Shown here: positions 5,418 through 11,260 of the stretch, one piece after another
How the letters are laid out: the number at the start of each line of letters is the position of its first letter
How positions within the stretch are numbered: position 1 is the stretch's first letter
Notes under the pieces: model-generated
Told to the model about the DNA's origin: nothing
The model's database searches: none
The model's input: the letters and a program-made list of their open reading frames with translations, nothing else
NCBI GenBank assembly: GCA_017561615.1
Contig: JAFZBT010000033.1
Coordinates: 1-12,849 of the forward strand
DNA from: Erysipelotrichaceae bacterium
Lineage (GTDB): Bacteria; Bacillota_I; Bacilli_A; Erysipelotrichales; Erysipelotrichaceae
Length of the DNA: 12,849 bases
Reading direction: 5' to 3'
Position numbers and translations under genes: made by a program

Positions 5418-8309
5418 TTATGCCTGTTCTTCTTCCTTGCGGCGTCGGAAGGTCAGGGCGATCTGCGACATGCCGGCCAGAGAACCGGTCATCATGACCA
5501 TTCCCAGCGCCAGGGTATCCGGAGAGCCGGTCGGCGGCGTGCCGGTGTCCCACTTGGCGTAGACGATGTTCTCCTGATCTTCGTTGATGACATCAAGCAG
5601 GATCTTGCTGAGCGGTTCGCCTTCGCAGGCTTCATTGTCATACCAGCCGCCGAAGGTGTAGCCTTCCGGTACCGGCAGGCCGGTAACTTCGGTAAAGCCT
5701 CCCAGCTCAACAGTCACGTTATTGGGCAGGCCCTCTACGGTGATCTCACCGATGGCGCGGACATTGAAGTCAGGCTGGACTTCCTGGCCTCTGCCGTCAT
5801 AGACATAGGTCAGCTTGGTGTACTGCGGATCGCGTCCGTAGCGGGCCTTCAGCAGGATCACGCCGTCCTTGATGGTCTTATCGGAAACCAGCAGGACTCT
5901 GTCACCCTGATAGAGCTTTCCGTCGGCGGCTTCCCAGCCGATGAACTCCATTCCCTCAGGGGGAGTAACTTCATCGTCATAGGCTACCGGGAAGGCAGCG
6001 CCGGTGCAGTAGAGGGAATCATCCTTCGGCTCGGTGCCGCTGCCGCCGTTGAGATCATACTTGACCGGAGTACCCGGGAAGTCGGAATAACGGGCGTACA
6101 GGGTAACGGTGGTTTCCCCATCGCCCAGATCTTCGACAACTTCCTTGGTAAGGAGCGTGCCGAAATAGTACGGTGAGTTGTCAGCGGTAAACCAGCCGAC
6201 AAATATCATGTCGCCATTCTGCGGATCGGCAGGCTGAGCTACGGAATTGCCGGAAGTGACGGTCACGGTTTCCTCGCCGTTAAGCGTTCCGCCGTTGGCA
6301 TCAAACTTGACCGAATACTCTTCAGCCTTCCAGATGCCGTAGAAGGTGTAATCCTTGTCCGGGAACACTCTCATCTTCGCCATTTCCTCTTCCGCGATCG
6401 GTTCGCCGTTTTCCGTCTGGCTCCAGCCCATGAAGCGGTAAGTGACGTTTTCAACCGTCTTGATCGTTTCACCGATCACCAGGCCTTCGTTCTGAGGCGG
6501 ATACTTGGAGATCAGATCATTGAACGGTACTTCGCTGTAAACCGTATCGGCATAGTTCTTGCCGGGAATGTAGCGGACTTCATCGATGTTGCGGGTGAAG
6601 AAGACATTGGACGGGGTTTCCATGGACATGTCAAAGATGGCATACTTGCTTTCGTTGTTGCTTTGCTTGGTATCACGCTGAACGACTCCCTCGCCGTTCA
6701 CCACATTGCCCTTGCCGCGGACCAGATGGAAGCCATCCGGACCGATGTCTACCTGTCCGTCATGATTGGTGGGCAGCCAGACAGTATAGGTGGAATCGAG
6801 ATAATAGGTCTTGGTGACGCCGTCACTGTCAGTGTGTTCAGTTCTATCGGCACCCTGCGGCGTGGTTTCCTCATCAAGGTATTCAAACCAGTTGTTGATC
6901 ACAAACGGGTATTTCAACGTTCTTTCCGTAGCCCTGATGGTCACGGTTTCCGGGAAGCCGAAATTGTTTCTCATTTTCCGGAAGTGCATGTTGTAAGTGT
7001 TGGGATCCAGCCAGAAGCCACTCCACCAGTCCGGATTCCAGTAATACTTCGAGAAGCCGTTTTCATCCAATATGGCATTGATCTCCTGGACGCGGGGATC
7101 GCTCCAGACCTCGGTGTCCCAGAAGGTGAAGCCGGCATATGTCCAGTCATCAACGTCGTACTTGACGTTTTCAACGCGCTTGATTTCCGTTCCGTCGATG
7201 TCATAGACGATCAGGGTATGACGGGAGCGCTGCATGTAGATGCGGGTAACGGTTGAACCGTCGCCGTTGACTTCAATGTCGGCGTATGGCGCGGTGAGTT
7301 CTTCATTAAGTACCAGAACGGTATGTCCCCAGCGGTCTTCAACGTAGTCAGCCGCCAGTTCCTGCAGATATTCCGAGGTAATGACCGTACCGGCGTAATC
7401 ATTCATTTCAATCGTTTCTTCCAGATAATAGCTGTCATCGGCATAGGTAGGAGCTTCCTGCCAGACCTCAATGTGGTAAAGCACCTTATTGGCAGTCCAA
7501 TGAGCGGTCAGAGTCTTGACGCCATCCAGCGTATTTCCGAAGGTGAACTCAGCTTCGCCGTCATACCAGCCATCCAGCGTATAGCCGTCGCGGGTAGTGG
7601 TTACTTCCTGAGTAGACTGGCCGTAGGGAACGAACTGCGGGTCGAGATAGACGCCGCCGGCGCAGTCGAAGAACAGCCAGGAACCCTTTGACATCACCGG
7701 ATACAGGTCAATGACCTCGGCGGTTTCCTCATCTGTCTTGATCGGGTTGTCCGTGGAGTAAACCGTTCCCTCGCTGTCTTTCCAGCCGGTCACGACCAGA
7801 GCGATGTTGTCTTCAGAGCGTTCGGAGACTTCGGTATCGCTTGGGCGCGGAGAATAGGAAGTGCCACGGACAACAACGGCGGTATAGAGAACGCTGTCGG
7901 TCTTGCCTTCAGCAGGTTCATCATCATGATAGTTGACGTAGATCACGTCAGCAGCGTCGACAAATTCGGCATGCAGCTTGGTCACGGCTCCGTCAGTCAG
8001 AGCCTTCTGTTCGCCGAACCCGGTATAAGGCTGTCCGTCATCGGTAAACCAGCCGGTGAAGAAACATCCTTCCTTTTCCGGCTTGGCCGGTTCAATGAGT
8101 ACGTCCGTATTGCCGTCTGCGGATTTCAGTATTACGGTATGCAAAAGCTCGTCATCTACGTAGAACTCAAAGGTCTCCGTGGTGACCGGTGTTTCACTGA
8201 CATCGGTTATGGACGCCCGCACGTTGATGCTTAAGGTGCTCATGAAGAGCAGTCCTGCCAGGCAGGCGGTCAGGCATTTCCTGATCAATGATTTTCTTCC
8301 AACTTTCAT
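5418..8309 (-). CDS. Secreted InlB B-repeat surface protein with xPxTG-like wall-anchor signal
   Basis: This is a 963-residue secreted protein. Residues 1-32 are a signal peptide: basic start MKVGRKSLIRK, hydrophobic core, likely cleavage at VRA|SI. B-repeat modules of the InlB/Listeria-Bacteroides type follow, recognised by a (F/Y)xxGW(F/Y) core and an L-x-A-(K/R/H)-(W/Y) end: FFTGWF about 83, YTLDGWY about 243 with LTAHW, YRFMGWS about 624, FVGWFT about 703 with YARY, FIGWEA about 789 with KARY, and YTFGGWY about 884 with YAKW. Residues 272-615 form an atypical aromatic-rich middle (for example NPDWWSGFWLDPN). The C-terminus has TPPTG (924-928), a hydrophobic helix (about 933-954) and RRRK, the layout of a sortase substrate. 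I start at ATG 8307-8309, which has AGGAG 8 bases upstream; a further in-frame TTG at 8333 would add eight residues before the basic region and lacks such a site. Its role is probably adhesion or cell-surface display; the ligand is unknown. Confidence 0.88.
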   Translation of the reverse strand: MKVGRKSLIRKCLTACLAGLLFMSTLSINVRASITDVSETPVTTETFEFYVDDELLHTVILKSADGNTDVLIEPAKPEKEGCFFTGWFTDDGQPYTGFGEQKALTDGAVTKLHAEFVDAADVIYVNYHDDEPAEGKTDSVLYTAVVVRGTSYSPRPSDTEVSERSEDNIALVVTGWKDSEGTVYSTDNPIKTDEETAEVIDLYPVMSKGSWLFFDCAGGVYLDPQFVPYGQSTQEVTTTRDGYTLDGWYDGEAEFTFGNTLDGVKTLTAHWTANKVLYHIEVWQEAPTYADDSYYLEETIEMNDYAGTVITSEYLQELAADYVEDRWGHTVLVLNEELTAPYADIEVNGDGSTVTRIYMQRSRHTLIVYDIDGTEIKRVENVKYDVDDWTYAGFTFWDTEVWSDPRVQEINAILDENGFSKYYWNPDWWSGFWLDPNTYNMHFRKMRNNFGFPETVTIRATERTLKYPFVINNWFEYLDEETTPQGADRTEHTDSDGVTKTYYLDSTYTVWLPTNHDGQVDIGPDGFHLVRGKGNVVNGEGVVQRDTKQSNNESKYAIFDMSMETPSNVFFTRNIDEVRYIPGKNYADTVYSEVPFNDLISKYPPQNEGLVIGETIKTVENVTYRFMGWSQTENGEPIAEEEMAKMRVFPDKDYTFYGIWKAEEYSVKFDANGGTLNGEETVTVTSGNSVAQPADPQNGDMIFVGWFTADNSPYYFGTLLTKEVVEDLGDGETTVTLYARYSDFPGTPVKYDLNGGSGTEPKDDSLYCTGAAFPVAYDDEVTPPEGMEFIGWEAADGKLYQGDRVLLVSDKTIKDGVILLKARYGRDPQYTKLTYVYDGRGQEVQPDFNVRAIGEITVEGLPNNVTVELGGFTEVTGLPVPEGYTFGGWYDNEACEGEPLSKILLDVINEDQENIVYAKWDTGTPPTGSPDTLALGMVMMTGSLAGMSQIALTFRRRKEEEQA

Positions 8310-8363
8310 ACTGAATTCTCCTTTATTCCGCAATAAACAAATCGGACATACTCCGTCGATATT

Positions 8364-8392
8364 ATTATAGACTTTCTACCGTAACATTTACA
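8364..8392 (-). promoter_or_regulatory. Promoter of the surface-protein gene
   Basis: Minus strand TGTAAA (8387-8392), a 17-base spacer and consensus TATAAT (8364-8369) lie about 55 bases before the start codon. The -35 overlaps GTAACATTTAC, a small inverted repeat (GTAA/TTAC) that might bind a regulator. The same two hexamers and spacing recur before IMP dehydrogenase. Confidence 0.65.
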
Positions 8393-8433
8393 GTATTATC
8401 CGTCATATTTTCGGCCATTTTTCCGTCGCTGAC

Positions 8434-8470
8434 GCTTGATGATCGTCCGCTGCCTTCCCGATCATCAGGC
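8434..8470 (-). other. 12-bp inverted repeat after the guaB operon, possible weak terminator
   Basis: GCTTGATGATCG (8434-8445) and CGATCATCAGGC (8459-8470) form a 12-bp stem with one G-T wobble and a 13-base loop. It starts 15 bases beyond the last stop of the minus-strand operon. No T-run follows on either strand, so intrinsic termination is uncertain; Rho-assisted ending or mRNA 3'-end protection are alternatives. Confidence 0.45.
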
Positions 8471-8484
8471 AAGGAAAAAGCGGA

Positions 8485-8982
8485 TCACATGACCCGCCAT
8501 TTCTTAAGCTTTTCTTCACGTTCCTTCTTTCCTCCGGGAGGCTGCCAGAAGAACATGCCGCAGGCTGTCGCCAGTTTCTGAAGCAGTGTCCGCAGCCCTG
8601 CTGAAGGATTGAATACCGTCATATAGGTATCATTGGAATCATAGGTGATCAGCGCGTCCGCGTCTTCAGCCAGGATGTTCAGATAGACATTTCTTCCCGG
8701 ATCAGCGAACAGCTTTACCAGTTCTTCCGGGCTGACATTCTCATTCCAGACCTCGCTGTCGCCCTCACATACCAGCAGATCGTAATAGCAGTTCAGCTTC
8801 AGCAGGATCTGGGCGAGATTCTCCTGTATTCTGCTCTTCTGCGGCTGACTGAGGAAATACTTTTCAACCTCAGGATACTGACCGGCGCTATGGGCCGGAA
8901 CCTGTCTGGGCAGAATGTCGATGACCCAGTATTCCTTCTGAAGAAGCTGTTCGATGCGGTTCTGTTCTTTTCTGCTCTTCAT
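8485..8982 (-). CDS. Conserved-looking 165-residue cytoplasmic protein of unknown function, downstream of IMP dehydrogenase
   Basis: I do not recognise this family. The reading frame is open further upstream into the guaB gene, but the start I favour is ATG 8980-8982, because GAAGGAAA lies just upstream at a spacing of about 6-7 bases and the frame before it overlaps IMP dehydrogenase. The protein is soluble, with no signal peptide or clear membrane helix. It has a helical, charged start (MKSRKEQNRIEQLLQKEYWV), then IDILPRQVPAHSAGQY, a mixed alpha/beta middle with acidic segments (VCEGDSEVWNENVSPEELVKLF, NILAEDADALITYDSNDTYM), an aromatic/Pro patch GMFFWQPPGG and a very basic tail (KKEREEKLKKWR). 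It starts 31 bases after the guaB stop, so it is cotranscribed and expressed with GTP synthesis. That is the only hint to its role. Confidence 0.75.
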   Translation of the reverse strand: MKSRKEQNRIEQLLQKEYWVIDILPRQVPAHSAGQYPEVEKYFLSQPQKSRIQENLAQILLKLNCYYDLLVCEGDSEVWNENVSPEELVKLFADPGRNVYLNILAEDADALITYDSNDTYMTVFNPSAGLRTLLQKLATACGMFFWQPPGGKKEREEKLKKWRVM

Positions 8983-9013
8983 CAGATTTCCTTCATTACC
9001 GGACGGCAGTCTT

Positions 9014-10522
9014 CTAGCCGAGATTCTGGTTACCGTTGTTCTTGACGATGACGTCATGGGCTCCGCCTTCAACGATCGAGGTGGCAGACACCAGCGTCAG
9101 CCTGGCGTTCTTCTGCAGGTCCTTGATGTTGGTAACGCCGCAGTTGCACATCGTGGACTTGATCTTGCTGATGGTCAGATCGACGTTTTCCTTGAGCGGA
9201 CCGGCATAGGGAACATAGGAATCTACGCCTTCCTCGAAGGACAGGGCTGATTTTCCGCCCATGTCGTAGCGCTGCCAGTTGCGGGCGCGGTTGGAGCCTT
9301 CACCCCAGTATTCCTTGACATACTGGCCGTTGACGATCAGCCGGGCCGTCGGTGATTCGTCAAAGCGGGCGAAATAGCGGCCCAGCATGATGAAGTCGGC
9401 GCCCATGGCCAGAGCCAGGGTCATGTGGTAGTCATAGACGATGCCGCCGTCTGAGCAGATCGGCACGTAGATGCCGGTTTCCTTATAGTATTCATCTCTT
9501 GCCCTGGCGACTTCGATGACGGCACTGGCCTGTCCGCGGCCGATGCCCTTGGTCTCGCGGGTGATGCAGATGGAACCTCCGCCGATGCCGACCTTGACGA
9601 AGTCAGCGCCGCTGTCAGCCAGGAAGCGGAAGCCCTCGCCGTCGACGACGTTGCCGGCGCCGACCTTGACGCTGTCACCATACTTTTCTCTTATCCATTC
9701 AATGGTCTTCTTCTGCCAGACGCTGAATCCTTCGGAGGAGTCGATGCAGAGAATGTCCGCTCCTGCCTCGATCAGAGCCGGTACCCGTTGCTGATAGTCG
9801 CGGGAATTGATGCCGGCGCCGACCAGATAGCGCTTCTTGTCATCCAGCAGTTCATTGGGATTATCCTTGTGGGATTCGTAGTCCTTGCGGAAGACGAAGG
9901 CAACCAGCTGCTGACGGTCATTGATGACCGGCAGGGCGTTGAGCTTATGTTCCCAGATCATGTCATTGGCTTCCGAAAGGCTCACGCCTTCCCGGGCATA
10001 GATCAGTTTGTCAAAGGGAGTCATGAACTCTCTGACTCTGGTGTCGGGATCCGTCTTTCCCGGGCGGTAGTCACGGGAAGTAACGACACCCAGCAGCCGG
10101 CCGTGGGCGCTGCCGTCTTCGGTGACGGCCATGGTGGAGTGACCGCTGGCCTTCTTGAGCGCAAGGACGTCCGCCATGGTGGCGTCCGGAGAGATGTTTG
10201 AGTCGGAAAGCACGAAGCCGGCCTTGTAGTCCTTGACCTTCTTGACCATTCTGGCCTGGTCCTCAATGCTCTGAGCGCCGTAGATGAAGGACAGACCGCC
10301 TTCCCTGGCCAGAGCGATGGCCATGCGGTCATCGGACACCGACTGCATTACGGCGGATACCAGCGGGATGTTCAGCCTGATGGCCTTGTCGTCAGAGCCT
10401 CTGTAACGGGTGATCGTCGTGGAAACGTCGACCTTGTCGGTCGTGCAGTTCTCATCTGTGTAGCCGGGAATCAGAAGATACTCTGAAAAAGTGCGGGAAA
10501 CATCATTCATGTACTGAGCCAT
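9014..10522 (-). CDS. guaB: IMP dehydrogenase, Tritrichomonas-like subclass
   Basis: It oxidises IMP to XMP with NAD+, the rate-limiting step of GTP synthesis. The 502 residues form a TIM barrel with a CBS pair inserted at about 108-220 ([31 protein letters not shown]). The K+/catalytic loop is [19 protein letters not shown] with nucleophile Cys319. Phosphate binding is by [12 protein letters not shown] and [12 protein letters not shown]. The mobile flap carries [17 protein letters not shown] with the Arg418-Tyr419 dyad, and Asp261 is in CIDSSEG. These sequences differ from the usual bacterial GSICTTR and YRGMGS forms. From memory they match the Tritrichomonas foetus enzyme nearly word for word, with identical numbering for Asp261, Cys319, Arg418 and Tyr419. 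The ATG at 10522 is supported by GGGAGG about 8 bases upstream, and a good promoter lies at 10550-10578. The gene is divergent from the SRAP gene and is followed by the unknown 165-residue gene. Confidence 0.97.
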   Translation of the reverse strand: MAQYMNDVSRTFSEYLLIPGYTDENCTTDKVDVSTTITRYRGSDDKAIRLNIPLVSAVMQSVSDDRMAIALAREGGLSFIYGAQSIEDQARMVKKVKDYKAGFVLSDSNISPDATMADVLALKKASGHSTMAVTEDGSAHGRLLGVVTSRDYRPGKTDPDTRVREFMTPFDKLIYAREGVSLSEANDMIWEHKLNALPVINDRQQLVAFVFRKDYESHKDNPNELLDDKKRYLVGAGINSRDYQQRVPALIEAGADILCIDSSEGFSVWQKKTIEWIREKYGDSVKVGAGNVVDGEGFRFLADSGADFVKVGIGGGSICITRETKGIGRGQASAVIEVARARDEYYKETGIYVPICSDGGIVYDYHMTLALAMGADFIMLGRYFARFDESPTARLIVNGQYVKEYWGEGSNRARNWQRYDMGGKSALSFEEGVDSYVPYAGPLKENVDLTISKIKSTMCNCGVTNIKDLQKNARLTLVSATSIVEGGAHDVIVKNNGNQNLG

Positions 10523-10549
10523 TAGCCAAACCTCCCTGTAATTGAATCT

Positions 10550-10578
10550 ATTATACTCATTTTGCCTGCCGTTTTACA
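10550..10578 (-). promoter_or_regulatory. Promoter of guaB and its downstream gene
   Basis: Minus strand TGTAAA (10573-10578), a 17-base spacer and consensus TATAAT (10550-10555). Transcription would begin about 20 bases before the start codon, leaving no room for a purine riboswitch. A perfect 10-bp palindrome ATCAGCTGAT (10597-10606) lies upstream and could be a regulatory site. Confidence 0.7.
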
Positions 10579-10624
10579 TATTATTGAGTTTTTTTCATCA
10601 GCTGATTTACTGACTCCTCCTTCT

Positions 10625-10652
10625 TTGTCTGCCGGCCGTTGTGTGCTAGAAT
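10625..10652 (+). promoter_or_regulatory. Extended -10 promoter giving a probable leaderless SRAP mRNA
   Basis: TTGTCT (10625-10630), a 16-base spacer and TAGAAT (10647-10652), preceded by the TG of an extended -10 (TGCTAGAAT from 10644). The -10 ends 6 bases before the ATG at 10659, so the expected first transcribed base is at or beside the A of the start codon. No Shine-Dalgarno sequence is present in the space. Confidence 0.6.
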
Positions 10653-10658
10653 TTACTT

Positions 10659-11222
10659 ATGTGCGGAAGATACTTTTTTGCGGAAAACATTGACACTTCC
10701 AGGTATCTGAAGATCCTGGAGGAGAAGTATGATCAGCAGGTCCTTGACCTCTGGCAGAAGGGGGAGATCTGCCCCGGTCAGATCGCTCTGGTGGAACTGG
10801 ATCAGGACTGCGACCTGATGAAATGGAACTACCAGCTCTTTGATCATGTGCTGATCAATACCCGCCTGGAATCGCTGCGCGACAAGGACTATTATCGCGA
10901 CGATTTCCGGCATCACCGCTGCGTCATCGTGGCTTCCGGATTCTATGAATGGAAAGACGGGCAGCGTCACTACATCACTGCCGCTCAGCCGATGATCTAT
11001 CTGGCCGGGATCTATCAGAAGACCGACGGTCTTTCCTGCTTTTCCATCATTACCAGAGAAGCAACCTCGACCAGATCCATCCACCACCGGGTCCCCATCG
11101 TCCTTGATCATCAGCAGGCGGAAGCCTACCTGAGAAATCAGCTGTCACTGTCGCAGCTTCAGCAGGTTGAACCGGTTTTGGAAATCAGAAAGGAATACGA
11201 AAACCTGTCCTTGTTCGATTAG
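10659..11222 (+). CDS. SRAP-domain protein (YedK/HMCES type), abasic-site DNA-protein crosslinker
   Basis: SRAP proteins use Cys2 to form a stable thiazolidine crosslink with abasic sites in single-stranded DNA, shielding them at replication forks. The initiator Met is removed to expose Cys. Here MCGRYFF gives Cys2, INTRLES gives Asn67, Arg69 and Glu71, GFYEW gives Glu97, and HHRVP (142-146) gives the active-site His, so the catalytic set is complete. CPGQIALV at 38-45 is the family's I/C-P-x-Q segment. The protein has 187 residues, a little shorter than E. coli YedK at about 220. The start is fixed because Cys must be residue 2, yet there is no ribosome site; see the promoter entry. No SOS box is visible between 10523 and 10658. 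It is divergent from guaB and followed by proS after 38 bases. The family name 'SOS response-associated peptidase' is historical. Confidence 0.94.
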   Translation: MCGRYFFAENIDTSRYLKILEEKYDQQVLDLWQKGEICPGQIALVELDQDCDLMKWNYQLFDHVLINTRLESLRDKDYYRDDFRHHRCVIVASGFYEWKDGQRHYITAAQPMIYLAGIYQKTDGLSCFSIITREATSTRSIHHRVPIVLDHQQAEAYLRNQLSLSQLQQVEPVLEIRKEYENLSLFD

Positions 11223-11228
11223 GTTGTA

Positions 11229-11237
11229 TGTTATAAT
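11229..11237 (+). promoter_or_regulatory. Extended -10 promoter for proS
   Basis: TGTTATAAT, an extended -10 with consensus TATAAT at 11232-11237, lies 23 bases before the proS ATG. A partial -35 TTGTTC (11211-11216) is present at a short 15-base spacing, overlapping the end of the SRAP gene. Transcription would start near 11244, leaving a leader of about 17 bases with the AGGAG site, too short for a T-box riboswitch. Read-through from the SRAP promoter is also likely, as no terminator lies between the genes. Confidence 0.6.
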
Positions 11238-11260
11238 TTAGAAGTTCAGGAGATTACGTT

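Noticed and set aside
8310..8333. Alternative TTG start for the surface protein at 8333
   Set aside because: It would overlap the AGGAG ribosome site that is well placed for ATG 8309 and would add residues before the signal peptide's basic region.
8983..9072. Upstream extension of the 165-residue gene by 30 codons into guaB
   Set aside because: The added part is low-complexity shadow of the guaB C-terminus, and a ribosome site supports the internal ATG at 8982.
10523..10658. Purine riboswitch before guaB, or SOS box before the SRAP gene
   Set aside because: The guaB leader is only about 20 bases and no GAAC-N4-GTTC-type LexA site is present in the divergent gap.
11223..11260. T-box or other riboswitch upstream of proS
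   Set aside because: The whole gap is 38 bases and the predicted leader about 17, far too short.
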